DNA from: SZUA-265 sp966249405
GTDB lineage: Bacteria > Myxococcota_A > Polyangia > Polyangiales > Polyangiaceae
Direction: 5' to 3'
NCBI GenBank assembly: GCA_966249405.1
Contig: CBINDO010000065.1
Span: 1 to 31,446, forward strand
Length of the DNA: 31,446 nucleotides
The position numbers and the translations under genes were made by a program. The notes below the pieces were generated by a model that saw only the letters and a list, made by a program, of their open reading frames with translations, had not been told where the DNA came from and did not search any database. Shown in pieces: positions 7,863-16,384 of the stretch (positions are counted from its first letter, which is position 1; every line of letters starts with the position of its first letter).

Positions 7863-8766
7863 GCAAACCCGCGTCAACTTGGAGAAGTTGTGGGTGGTGG
7901 TCGGCCCGACCGCGTCGGGCAAGACGTCGCTGGCGATCCAACTTGCGGAGCAGGTGAACGGCGAGATCATCGGCGCCGACAGCGTGCAGATCTACCGTCA
8001 TTTCGACATCGGCAGTGGCAAGCCTTCGGCCGATGAGATGGCGCGCATTCGTCACCACCTGATCGGCGTGGTCGAGCCTGCGGAGGAAATCGACGCCAGC
8101 CGATTCGCCGAGTTCGCCGATGCCGCGATAGCGGACGTCGTCGCGCGGGGCAAAACCCCGATCGTTTGCGGTGGGACATTTCTGTGGGTGCGCGCGTTGC
8201 TCTACGGCTTGGTCAAAGCGCCGCCCGGCAACGAAGCCATACGCCGCGATCACGCGGCCTTCGTCGAGGTTCACGGTCGAGCCGCTCTCCACGAACGGCT
8301 GCGCGAGGCCGACCCCGAGAGTTTTGCGCGTTTGAACCCGAACGACTTCGTGCGGGTGAGCCGCGCGCTCGAGGTGCTAGAGCTCACGGGCGCGCCGCTC
8401 AGCCAGCTGCAGGCCGAACACGGGTTCAAGACGCCGCGTTATCCGTTCGAACTCGTGGGGATCAAGCACACCGCCGACGAGCTCACCGCACGCATCAGCG
8501 TCCGTGTCGCCGGCATGTTGGAGCAGGGGTGGGAGGACGAAGTGCGGTCTCTGCTCGGTCGCGGATTCGGTGAGACGCGGCCGATGGCGAGCGTGGGTTA
8601 TCGGCAGGTCGCGCTCGCGGTGTCGTCGGCGGTGCCACCATCGCGTGAGACGTTGCGCGAAGAGGTCGTAAAGGTGACACGGGTCTTCGCGCGCCGCCAG
8701 CGCACCTGGCTACGCGAACAGCCCGTGAGGTGGCTCGAGCCCGGTCAACCTGTCCCGACGCGTTGA
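7849..8766 (+). CDS. miaA: tRNA dimethylallyltransferase MiaA
   Basis: A 305-residue enzyme that transfers the dimethylallyl group to the N6 of A37 in tRNAs reading U-starting codons. The P-loop GPTASGKT lies near residues 19-26, then ADSVQIYRHFDIGSGKP, the VCGGTFLWVRALLYGL tRNA-binding segment, and GYRQVALAV near the C-terminus. The TTG start lies within the last 14 bases of mutL, so the two are probably translationally coupled. The length is normal for the family. No hfq gene follows, unlike in enterobacteria. Confidence 0.95.
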   Translation: MDAAEQTRVNLEKLWVVVGPTASGKTSLAIQLAEQVNGEIIGADSVQIYRHFDIGSGKPSADEMARIRHHLIGVVEPAEEIDASRFAEFADAAIADVVARGKTPIVCGGTFLWVRALLYGLVKAPPGNEAIRRDHAAFVEVHGRAALHERLREADPESFARLNPNDFVRVSRALEVLELTGAPLSQLQAEHGFKTPRYPFELVGIKHTADELTARISVRVAGMLEQGWEDEVRSLLGRGFGETRPMASVGYRQVALAVSSAVPPSRETLREEVVKVTRVFARRQRTWLREQPVRWLEPGQPVPTR

Positions 8767-8977
8767 GACGCCTGCTACCAGGGGCGCCACGCTCCCGAAA
8801 CGACGCGCGGGTTCGCGCCAAAGCGCGGCCACCGCACTTCTTCCCCTACCGCGCGGACCAAAACGGCCCCAAGATCTCTGCATGCAAGTGCAGGCCAAGC
8901 CAGGGGTGGGGTCGGTTGTTTGGGGTTGGGCCCAGCGCCTGATCGGTGTCTCACGGCTCCCGCCCCTCGCGTGCTCC

Positions 8978-9736
8978 ATGTCGACGGTCGTCGCTTGCGT
9001 GGTTGTAGCTCTTGCTTGTTCCTCGCCACCAAGACCTTCCAACCCTCAGCACCAGTCCAACGGAGCAGCCATGACCCACCGCGTACTCATCGCCATGACC
9101 AGTCACGACAAAAAGGGCGACACCGGGCAGCCGACGGGCGCCTACCTCGGCGAGATAGCTCACCCCTTCGACGTGTTCACTCGAGCCGGTTATCACATCG
9201 AGTTCGCGAGCGTGCGCGGGGGTAACGTCCCTCTGGACGGTGTGGACGACGCTGACGCCACCAGCCAAGCGTTTCTTGCCGCACATCGAGGAGACCTCGC
9301 CGACACCCCGGCCGCCGACAGCGTCGACGCAGGGCGCTTCGACGTGATCTTCTTCGCCGGTGGCCACGGCGCGATGTGGGACTTCCCCGACAACCGCGCG
9401 TTTGCTGCCGCCGCGAGGAGCATCTACGAGCGTGGCGGCGTGGTCGCCGCCGTGTGTCACGGGCCCGCGGCGCTCGTCAACTTGCAGCTATCGAGCGGCG
9501 CTTACCTAGTAGCTGGCAAGGAGGTGAGCGCCTTCACCAACGACGAAGAACGAGCCGTTGGTCTGGCCACCGTCGTGCCGTTCCTGCTCGCCGACAAACT
9601 CGCCGAACGCGGCGCCTTACATCTTCCGGCGCCGATGTGGCAGAAGCAGGTGGTCGCGGATCAGCGTCTCGTCACCGGTCAAAACCCCGCGTCTGCGGCG
9701 GGCGTCGCCGAAGCCGTGGTCGAGTTGCTCCACTGA
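8978..9736 (+). CDS. Hsp31/DJ-1/PfpI family protein, possibly a lipoprotein
   Basis: The closest match I recognise is yeast Hsp31, a glutathione-independent glyoxalase (glyoxalase III) and chaperone. The core has GEIAHPFDVFTRAGY with the acidic active-site position, FFAGGHGAMWDFPDN, and the nucleophile elbow VAAVCHGPAALVNL with the Cys-His pair. RLVTGQNPASA closes it. ATG 8978 adds a short hydrophobic segment ending ALAC and a Pro/Ser/Asn linker, which would make a lipoprotein. ATG 9071 gives a cytoplasmic protein and has GGAG 5 bases upstream. Codon use in 8978-9070 is less G/C-biased than in the core, so the longer form is uncertain. It converges on the barrel gene with a 7-base gap. Confidence 0.85.
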   Translation: MSTVVACVVVALACSSPPRPSNPQHQSNGAAMTHRVLIAMTSHDKKGDTGQPTGAYLGEIAHPFDVFTRAGYHIEFASVRGGNVPLDGVDDADATSQAFLAAHRGDLADTPAADSVDAGRFDVIFFAGGHGAMWDFPDNRAFAAAARSIYERGGVVAAVCHGPAALVNLQLSSGAYLVAGKEVSAFTNDEERAVGLATVVPFLLADKLAERGALHLPAPMWQKQVVADQRLVTGQNPASAAGVAEAVVELLH

Positions 9737-9743
9737 CGCGCCG

Positions 9744-10529
9744 TTACAGCTCGAAGGCGAGGCCAGCCATCCACGTACTATCACCAACCTGCATCGTGCT
9801 CGAGTTGCCGAAGCCGTTCAGGTTGCTGTTGTACCACTCGATGAACACGAAGCTGTTGTTGATGCCGTTGGTTGCATCCATGTTGTTGGCGGCTCGACGA
9901 TCCAAGGCGTCGAGGAGCAGCGAGGCGCCCAACGCCCAATTCGTGCCCCAAGAGGTGTCGTTGGCCTTGCTGCCCGAAGCGATGTCCAACGAATCGGCAT
10001 AGTTCGCCCACCACATGGCGTAGCCGATACCGGCCTTGCCGTAGAACGCGAGGGGAACTGGGGTACGCTCGTGCAAGGCATCGATGCGCAGTACGGCCAC
10101 TCCGTACATCGGCAGCACTTTGAGCGTCGAGCCTTCGGCTGCTACCTCTCTCTGCTCTTCCGACGCGGGATCGTGGAAGTCCTTCGACTTCATCGTCGTA
10201 TACCCGACGCCAACCCCTGGCCCGAGGCTTCCGATGCCTTTCAAGCGGAGCAGCTGCCAATCGAGCTCCAAGCCGACGAGCCAGCGGTTCTTGCCGCCGA
10301 AATGGTCGCGGAACGGGTGGGCGCCGCCTTCGAACTCGTCGTCGACCTGCGGCAGGTACTGCCCCAAGCGCAACTCCACCGCCATCGTCTGAGGAGACTC
10401 TTGCGACTTGTTCTCACCGTAGACGCCAAACTGGTCGACGTCGGCGTGGGCCGAAAGTGATACCAGGCCGAGGGATGCGAACGCCGCGAACGCCGCGGCG
10501 CGAGTCTGATTCAAGACAGTCTTTTTCAT
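9744..10529 (-). CDS. Outer-membrane beta-barrel protein, MXAN_2562-like
   Basis: A 261-residue exported protein with a Sec signal peptide (MKKTVLNQTRAAAFAAFASLG, cleavage near SAHA-DV). The mature part alternates hydrophobic and polar residues in strand-like stretches (MAVELRLGQYLP, RWLVGLELDWQLL, GVGVGYTTM, LAFYGKAGIGYAMWW, NWALGASLLLDAL, NSFVFIEWYNS). It ends in MAGLAFEL, with the terminal hydrophobic residue usual for outer-membrane barrels. Its ATG overlaps the TGA of the upstream surface protein gene (10526-10529). From memory, the pairing and the protein resemble the NCBI family MXAN_2562 outer-membrane beta-barrel. Substrate and pore properties are unknown. Confidence 0.82.
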   Translation of the reverse strand: MKKTVLNQTRAAAFAAFASLGLVSLSAHADVDQFGVYGENKSQESPQTMAVELRLGQYLPQVDDEFEGGAHPFRDHFGGKNRWLVGLELDWQLLRLKGIGSLGPGVGVGYTTMKSKDFHDPASEEQREVAAEGSTLKVLPMYGVAVLRIDALHERTPVPLAFYGKAGIGYAMWWANYADSLDIASGSKANDTSWGTNWALGASLLLDALDRRAANNMDATNGINNSFVFIEWYNSNLNGFGNSSTMQVGDSTWMAGLAFEL

Positions 10530-11797
10530 GTGTTGTTAATCCGTCGGAGTAAGCCGAGGCAAATCGCGAAAGAGAAGAGACCAAAAACCGGCCACGAGTT
10601 GCCGGCGGGGGACGGGGCCCTCGCCGCGCTGCAGAACCCGCCACCGCCGCCGCCACCAGCGTCCTTGTAGTCTTCGTAAAAGGTAAACACCTCGCGCGGG
10701 CTGTTGCAAACGACGTTCGAGAGGTAACTCTCGTTGCCGAGCCGATCGACCGCGGTGAGCCCTACTGCGTAGCTGCGGCCGTTGGTCAGGTCGTTGGCGT
10801 AACCCGTGGTCGTGCTGAAGCTATCCACCTCTCCGCACAGCCTCGAAGGATCGGGAAAGGTGCCTTCGACGAGCGAGCTGCCACCACAACCTGGGGTACC
10901 CATTTCGCCAGCATCCACGACGGCGCCGTCGACGACGGCCCCACCGCCACCGCCGTCAGTAGGCACGCCCGTAGCAACCCCGGTCGCGGCATCATTGGAG
11001 GCTCCGTCCGGCGATGCATCGCCGCCGACGCCGTCGCCGCTGCCCGTGCCGAACACGGCTGCGTCTACGACTGCGCCGTCCGCCAGGGTGAGGGCGCTCT
11101 CGCTCGTCTCCGTTTCGACGGCGCGAGTACAATACAACCGGTAGCCGGCGAACTCCGTAGGGTTGTTGTTCGCCCAGTTCACGATCAAGCGACCGTCCGA
11201 AGGCAACACCTCGGTGACCTCGGGAGTCACTGGCCCTTCCGTATCTACGCCGGATTCCGTGAACTTGACGGCGTTCGACGAGACGTCGCCCGAGTCGTTG
11301 ACATACATGAAGTACAGACCCGCCCCGAGGTACTTGGGGGTGCAGTCCTGGTCCGTGCCTTGGTCGCCCAACGAGCCGCCGTTGGCTATGCTGTTCTGCG
11401 CCACGAAGTCTTGCGCTCGGATCGTGATCGAGGCCGGGCTCTTGGTGAGATTTTTGCTGTAGACGCGCCAGCAGTTGGCGTTCGCACCCTGGCGTTCCGT
11501 CTTTTGAGTGCAGTCGGCCGTACCCGCCCAAACCTCGAACTGGTCCGCGTTGGGGCGGGTGACCTGTACCTTGAAGGTGATCTCGTCGTCGGCGAGACAA
11601 TCCTGCCGACTCACCCAATAGGGAAAGTCGTTGGCGGCACGCATGGGTTGGTTGCGCGTGATTTGCGTCCGGTCGATGGCTTGAATGGTGGGCTTGACGG
11701 CTTGCGCCGCGACCACACCGGCGAACGAGGACACGGCTAACGCCCAAGCAGCAGAGTTGAGCAGGAGGCGGAGGCTTTGGGGGGAGAGCGGGATCAT
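10526..11797 (-). CDS. MYXO-CTERM-anchored surface protein, MXAN_2561-like
   Basis: About 423 residues from ATG 11797, which opens directly into a signal peptide (LLLNSAAWALAVSSFAGVVAAQA). ORF extension to 11905 adds residues without signal character. The N-terminal half includes several Cys residues (RQDCLADDE, TADCTQKTE, ANCWRVYS). A fibronectin-III-like segment follows (GPVTPEVTEVLPSDGRLIVNW, FAGYRLYC), then an Asp/Gly/Ala-rich linker and a second domain half (GRSYAVGLTAVDRLGNES). The C-terminus is a Gly run, Cys, a hydrophobic helix (WPVFGLFSFAICLGLL) and an Arg pair, the MYXO-CTERM sorting pattern processed by myxosortase. It is translationally coupled to the barrel gene. Confidence 0.82.
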   Translation of the reverse strand: MIPLSPQSLRLLLNSAAWALAVSSFAGVVAAQAVKPTIQAIDRTQITRNQPMRAANDFPYWVSRQDCLADDEITFKVQVTRPNADQFEVWAGTADCTQKTERQGANANCWRVYSKNLTKSPASITIRAQDFVAQNSIANGGSLGDQGTDQDCTPKYLGAGLYFMYVNDSGDVSSNAVKFTESGVDTEGPVTPEVTEVLPSDGRLIVNWANNNPTEFAGYRLYCTRAVETETSESALTLADGAVVDAAVFGTGSGDGVGGDASPDGASNDAATGVATGVPTDGGGGGAVVDGAVVDAGEMGTPGCGGSSLVEGTFPDPSRLCGEVDSFSTTTGYANDLTNGRSYAVGLTAVDRLGNESYLSNVVCNSPREVFTFYEDYKDAGGGGGGGFCSAARAPSPAGNSWPVFGLFSFAICLGLLRRINNT

Positions 11798-12055
11798 GAG
11801 AAGGGGGCCTTGGGTCGGCCAATGCAGGGGCCGTGCCTGCCCAATACGCGGCGTGCCAAAGGCCTCATACATCGAGATTCCCCAAGAATGGGAGAGCCAA
11901 AGCAAGGGCCAGCCTCGGATGCTGGACCCACGCGTCGACAGCTTGGCGCAACCTCCTCACGAGTTCGCCAAACTGACAATCGCACCCCACGGCCCCTGCC
12001 CGGGCACGAGCCGTGACGGGGGGACACGAAGCCTACCGCCTGTCGCCGAGCCCCA

Positions 12056-13003
12056 TCAGAGGCGCATCTGGACGTGGTGCTGCTTGCGCAACGTCTTGAG
12101 CCAGTCGGCACGCGCCTTCTCGAGCTTCTTCAGCTGAACGCGTTGACTCACCTGTTCGACCGCTTGTTCCAACGGCGGCAGATTGCTCGGATCGCGCTCG
12201 ACCACGGTCACGATCACCCAATCCTTGTCGTCTTTGAAGGGGACGCTGATTTGGCCGACCTCCAATTGGTTGGCCGCGCGCGCCAAAGCCTTTGGCAGAT
12301 CGCCCGGGCTGCTGCTGGGCAACAAGCCGTCGGTGGCGAGCAATTTGGGGTCCGTACAGTGAGTCTCGCAAAGTTCGCCGAAACTCGCCCCAGCGCGGGC
12401 CTCCTCCGCGACCGAGCGCGCGAGCTCTGCGCTCGCCTCCCCCGCGTCTTTGATGCGAATCACGGCGATCCGCACCGAGAGTTGCTTGCGCTCTTGCTCG
12501 ACCAACGAGTCGTATTCGCGGCGGACCTCCTCTTCCGAAACGCGCATCCGGCCTTGCAACCGTAGGTTAACGACCTTGGCGTCGGTGAGTTGCCGCCGGA
12601 TCTCGTTGCGGTACTGCGCCCGTGAGATGCCGCTGGCCTCGACCTCGGTGAGGAGCGTCTCGACGTCGACGTTGTTGCCCTTGGCCACGCGCTCCATGGC
12701 CGCGTCGATTTCTTCGCGCGTCACCTGCACCTGGGCCTTGAGTGCAGCCCGCTGGATCAGCTCCTCTTCGATCATCTTGTCCAACATCTGAGAAAACAGG
12801 TTGGACAAGGCGGTCGCTCGTTCCGTCGGGTTGGGGGGGAGTGTTTTCTGGAACGGCAACGTCCTCTGCCGGACGTCGCTGAGCAAAATTGGACGGTCTC
12901 CCACGATGGCCACCACCCGCTCCACGATCGTGGCGGAGGCGGGCGAGGCCCAAACCACGGCTCCCAAAATCGAAGCGCAACCCAACACACGTCGCAAAGA
13001 CAT
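12056..13003 (-). CDS. SurA-like periplasmic chaperone / PpiC-type peptidyl-prolyl isomerase
   Basis: About 315 residues, with a signal peptide ending near SPASA, so it is periplasmic. The mature start TIVERVVAIVGDRPILLSDV is the hallmark of the SurA N-terminal chaperone domain. Helical segments follow (LFSQMLDKMIEEELIQRAA, VTREEIDAAMERVAK). The second half is a parvulin-type domain (SVRIAVIRIK, ARAGASFGELCETHC, DGLLPSSSPGDLPKALARAANQLEVGQIS). It has one parvulin domain, whereas E. coli SurA has two. A GTG at 13006 directly precedes the ATG at 13003. It would help outer-membrane proteins, including the barrel encoded nearby, to fold. Confidence 0.88.
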   Translation of the reverse strand: MSLRRVLGCASILGAVVWASPASATIVERVVAIVGDRPILLSDVRQRTLPFQKTLPPNPTERATALSNLFSQMLDKMIEEELIQRAALKAQVQVTREEIDAAMERVAKGNNVDVETLLTEVEASGISRAQYRNEIRRQLTDAKVVNLRLQGRMRVSEEEVRREYDSLVEQERKQLSVRIAVIRIKDAGEASAELARSVAEEARAGASFGELCETHCTDPKLLATDGLLPSSSPGDLPKALARAANQLEVGQISVPFKDDKDWVIVTVVERDPSNLPPLEQAVEQVSQRVQLKKLEKARADWLKTLRKQHHVQMRL

Positions 13004-13021
13004 CACGGCTTGGGAGCTCTA

Positions 13022-13070
13022 GTGCCTCGGGCCGCCGTTGGCCACACAAAACCACGGCTCCCCGGGGCAC
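13022..13070 (-). promoter_or_regulatory. Long imperfect hairpin upstream of SurA-like gene
   Basis: GTGCCTCGGG (13022-13031) pairs with CCCGGGGCAC (13061-13070). After a 2x2 internal loop, GCCGT plus GG (13034-13041) pairs with CCACGGC (13052-13058), with one bulged T. That gives 17 pairs around a 10-base loop. It ends 19 bases before the SurA-like ATG. No T run follows on the - strand, so it is a poor terminator; a 5'-UTR structure or processing site fits better. Confidence 0.5.
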
Positions 13071-13116
13071 GGCTGCAGCGGCGCGCGTCTCCCCAAAAGC
13101 CCGCCTCGGAAACGAA

Positions 13117-13443
13117 CTACCCCTGTGCCTCTTCCAGCGCCGACTGCAGCTCGGAGAGCGCTTTACCGTTGCCTTGGGCCTGGGCCACCGCGATCCCTTG
13201 ACGGAGCCAGGTGGCTGCCGCCTGGGGGTTACCCAGCTCGAGCAGCGTCTGGCCCGCCATCAAATACTGCGCGAGGTAGTCCGGAAAACGCTCACGCAAC
13301 GTCTCGAAGGTGCGAAGGGCGTCTTCGGGACGTTTCTCGTTGCGATATTCCATGGCCAGTCCGTACCAGCCAAAAGCATCGGCAGAGCCAGCGGCGGTGA
13401 TTTTTTCGAGCATGGCCAAGCGCTTGTTCATGCTCCCGAACAT
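13117..13443 (-). CDS. Small tetratricopeptide repeat protein
   Basis: A 108-residue protein composed largely of two TPR units: AFGWYGLAMEYRNEKRPEDALRTFETLRERFP (written in parts: AFGWYGLAMEYRNE, PEDALRTFETL) and YLMAGQTLLELGNPQAAATWLRQGI. A short helix ends it. No signal peptide is visible, so it should be cytoplasmic. A second ATG lies 12 bases inside. It stands between the helicase gene (83-base gap) and the SurA-like gene and may be co-transcribed with them. TPRs mediate protein contacts; the partner is unknown. Confidence 0.8.
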   Translation of the reverse strand: MFGSMNKRLAMLEKITAAGSADAFGWYGLAMEYRNEKRPEDALRTFETLRERFPDYLAQYLMAGQTLLELGNPQAAATWLRQGIAVAQAQGNGKALSELQSALEEAQG

Positions 13444-13526
13444 GCGACGAAATCGCTCCGCCGTAAAGAGGCTGCCGGACTGATGGTGTTAGGGTAACGG
13501 ACCTGGTCGTCGTCCTGCTCGTTCGG

Positions 13527-15881
13527 TCAGCCGCGCGCTCGCACCACCTCTGGACCTCTGGGGCCCTCCACGAGCACCCGCAAACCGGGAAACTTGGGGA
13601 GATAGCCGGTCGCCGGGGCTCCGCCCCGCACACCTTTGGGCGGATGCAAAGTGACCTGGTTGCGTGAGAGATCGTACTCCGCGCGGTAGAGGCTGCCGGC
13701 GATGTTGACCGACAGAGGATAATCGCCCTCCACGACGCAGCGAGCCTCGAACGGCAATTCAGGCGCTAGAAAGTCGCTCCCCGAGAGCAGCGGCAAATCG
13801 TCGTTGGTCTCGAGCCCAAGCTCTTCGACGCGTCGGCGCAGCCAAACCCCGAGTTCGGGGATGGGTGTCTCACGAGCAACGCCGCCTGGCTGGCCACGTT
13901 TGGCCAGCCAGTCACCGAGCGCCAAACGCACGAGTCGCTCACGGGTCGTGTTTACCTCGTCCCGGAACAGGCTGCCGCGCAGCAAGAGCTCGACCAATGC
14001 GGCGTGCAAGTCTCCTGCCTGCGGTTGCTGCTCGCGTTGCCCCAACGTGCAGCCAGCGTACTCGCGTTCCAGGGTCACCCACACGCGTTGCCGCTCCCAT
14101 CTCACGGCCACCCGACGTTCTATCCCCAAACCTGCTCGCCCCAAAACCGCCAGTGGTACCGCCGTGGCGCACGTGACCAGGACACGCGCCTCTCGGCCGC
14201 TCCCGAAGGCGCGTGTATCTAGCGCCAAGATCGCGTCGACGGCTTGCAGATTGTGCACCGCGCTCTCGCGGGCGAGTTCGAGTTCGGTCCCACCGTTGCT
14301 GAAGTACCGCTGCCGACCCCTGACCCGCGCCACGTGAGCCAACCTCGGATCGGCAGACAGCGCGGCGCGCACGAGGGCATCCCGAGCGATCGAGTGACCA
14401 GACGCGGTGGCCGGCGTATCTGGCAGACCCAATTGACGTCGCAAGCGGCTGCGGGTTTGGCGTGCCTCGTTCACCACCCACGTCGATGCTCCGTGGTCGT
14501 CCGGTTTCACGGCGCGCAAGGCCGAAATGAACGTGGTCACATCGCACCCACAACGCCGAAGGTCGGCATCGATCGGGATTTCGGTGCGCACGTCTCCGAA
14601 CAGCGGACGCCCGACCGAGAGCACGGACACGAGATCGACCATGTCTTCGAGGCAGCCCTCGCGTTTGGCCTCGCCGAGCAGCCGCGCATGCTCGGGAGCG
14701 AGCGGCAGCTCGAACAAATCGCGCCCTCGCGTGGTCAGTGCCGCCCCGCCTTCGAGTGCGCCCCAAGCCTGCAGCTCGGCGCGCGCCGCTTCCAATGCGT
14801 ACGGCTTTGGCGCATCGAGTAACGGCAACTCTTCCACCTGCGTGCCCCACGCAGCGGCGGTCAATACCAACGGCACGAGCGACTCACGATGAACTTCGGG
14901 TAGGGTGGTGGGGCTCATCTGAAACGACGCGCTCCACAGGCGGTAGCAGACGCCGGGCGCCGTTCTTCCGGCACGGCCAGTTCGCTGCGCGGCGCTGTCA
15001 GCGGCGATCGGCACGAGGGAGAGGTAGCCGCGCCCAGCCCGGTAGCGCGATTGGCGCACCAACCCCGAGTCGATGACGACCCCGACGCCGGGAATCGTGA
15101 GCGACGTCTCGGCGACATTGGTCGCCAGGATCACTTTGCGCGTCTTGGTTGGTTCGAAAACGCGATGTTGCTCAGCGAGCGTGAGTCCGCCGTGCAGTGG
15201 GCAAACGGCATAGTTGCCTCGTAAGGCGCTGGCGCACGCTTCGATCTCGGCTTTGCCAGGCAAGAACACCAGGATGTCGCCGGGATCGTTCGCGGCCTTG
15301 GCAACCGCGTCCGCAACACGGCTCGCCAATTGGGTCGATTCTGGTGAGATGGGTTGTCCGGCAGCGTAACGCACGTCGACTTCGAAGCTTCGTCCCGCCG
15401 CTTCCAGGTGCGTCCCCGCGACGTGTTGGGCGACTCGGTCACCCTCGATTGTGGCCGACAAGATCACTAACCCCGGTTTACGTTCGGCGAGCAGCAGCGC
15501 GAGTAGGAGGTCGACGTCCATACTGCGCTCGTGAAATTCGTCCAGAACCACGGTCCGAGCGGCGGCCAGCAGCGTTCGGTCACGCAACACCATGCCAGGG
15601 GTTGCGAACACGATCCGCGTGTTCTCGTCAGCTACGTGTTCATCTCTCACGACATAACCGACGGCGGCTCCGAGTGGCGTGCCCTCCAGCTCGGCGACCC
15701 GATTTGCCAGGCTGCGGCACGCGACGCGACGCGGTTCGACCACCAAAACAGGGCCTTCGCACCAACGCGGCACCTCCGTCGATTTACCGGAACCGGTGGG
15801 TGACGAGATCACCACGGGACCACGGCTGGCGGCGCGGGCGAAATCGGGGCGGAGCGCGGAGATCGGGAGCTCGGACGTCAA
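13527..15881 (-). CDS. DEAH-family ATP-dependent helicase, HrpB-like
   Basis: A 784-residue superfamily 2 helicase. Motif I is SPTGSGKST near residues 27-35, motif Ia VVEPRRVA near 47-54, motif II DEFH at 114-117 followed by ERS, motif III SAT at 142-144, and motif VI QRTGRAGR. A helicase-associated region follows. The DEFHERS form and the overall size match HrpB-type RNA helicases, though the last 100 residues do not look like the classical HrpB C-terminus to me. In E. coli, HrpB has no firmly assigned substrate. The gene is divergent from the small membrane protein gene, with about 125 bases between them. Confidence 0.88.
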   Translation of the reverse strand: MTSELPISALRPDFARAASRGPVVISSPTGSGKSTEVPRWCEGPVLVVEPRRVACRSLANRVAELEGTPLGAAVGYVVRDEHVADENTRIVFATPGMVLRDRTLLAAARTVVLDEFHERSMDVDLLLALLLAERKPGLVILSATIEGDRVAQHVAGTHLEAAGRSFEVDVRYAAGQPISPESTQLASRVADAVAKAANDPGDILVFLPGKAEIEACASALRGNYAVCPLHGGLTLAEQHRVFEPTKTRKVILATNVAETSLTIPGVGVVIDSGLVRQSRYRAGRGYLSLVPIAADSAAQRTGRAGRTAPGVCYRLWSASFQMSPTTLPEVHRESLVPLVLTAAAWGTQVEELPLLDAPKPYALEAARAELQAWGALEGGAALTTRGRDLFELPLAPEHARLLGEAKREGCLEDMVDLVSVLSVGRPLFGDVRTEIPIDADLRRCGCDVTTFISALRAVKPDDHGASTWVVNEARQTRSRLRRQLGLPDTPATASGHSIARDALVRAALSADPRLAHVARVRGRQRYFSNGGTELELARESAVHNLQAVDAILALDTRAFGSGREARVLVTCATAVPLAVLGRAGLGIERRVAVRWERQRVWVTLEREYAGCTLGQREQQPQAGDLHAALVELLLRGSLFRDEVNTTRERLVRLALGDWLAKRGQPGGVARETPIPELGVWLRRRVEELGLETNDDLPLLSGSDFLAPELPFEARCVVEGDYPLSVNIAGSLYRAEYDLSRNQVTLHPPKGVRGGAPATGYLPKFPGLRVLVEGPRGPEVVRARG

Positions 15882-15995
15882 AGCGGGTGCACCCGTACCA
15901 CGACTTCCCGCGTACGCGCCGAGTGAAACGGTTCGGTTCGCGGCGTAACGGCGCTATCGCTGAACTTTAGTTTCTCGCGCTGGCGCCGTTCCATC

Positions 15996-16001
15996 GAGGA
16001 G
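15996..16001 (+). promoter_or_regulatory. Ribosome binding site of small membrane protein
   Basis: GAGGAG, 5 bases before ATG 16007. It supports this short gene as real. Confidence 0.6.
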
Positions 16002-16006
16002 CAGTC

Positions 16007-16384
16007 ATGTGGCGTGAGAGTCATTACACCGATCGGATCTTCATCGATTTGGCCGACAGCGATGCGGTGTGGGGGCCGCTGCTGTTCTTGCGACCGCAGA
16101 TGACCGAGTACTTGAGCGCCGTCCGCATCGCAACTGCAGCGCTGCTGTTGGGAGTGCCCCAGGGCTTGGTTGCCAACCTCGGCATGGCGTTCGCGAGTCG
16201 CCTCACGGGACAAGCTTCGGTGCCGATGTGGGTCGTGCCGTTGACTGCGAGCGCCGCGATTGCTCTGTTGCTCCACCTCTCGATTGGGCGCGCGTGGAAT
16301 CGACGCGTCGACCGCTTGCGGCGCTCCGCGGCGTGGCTCGAGATGACGCGCACTGCGCGCGGTGTCGAGCGGTTGGGGGACTGA
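16007..16384 (+). CDS. Small hypothetical membrane protein, two helices
   Basis: 125 residues starting MWRESHYTDRIFIDLADSD. Two hydrophobic segments lie near residues 44-65 (ATAALLLGVPQGLVANLGMAF) and 75-93 (MWVVPLTASAAIALLLHLS). A basic C-terminal tail (RAWNRRVDRLRRS) follows, probably cytoplasmic. I recognise no family. It has a good ribosome binding site and is divergent from the helicase gene. Confidence 0.7.
   Translation: MWRESHYTDRIFIDLADSDAVWGPLLFLRPQMTEYLSAVRIATAALLLGVPQGLVANLGMAFASRLTGQASVPMWVVPLTASAAIALLLHLSIGRAWNRRVDRLRRSAAWLEMTRTARGVERLGD

Noticed and set aside
11825..11998. CAGGGGCCGTG (11825-11835) and CACGGCCCCTG (11988-11998) inverted repeat upstream of the MYXO-CTERM gene
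   Set aside because: 11-bp arms 152 bases apart in GC-rich DNA can arise by chance, and no mobile element ends or genes lie between them.
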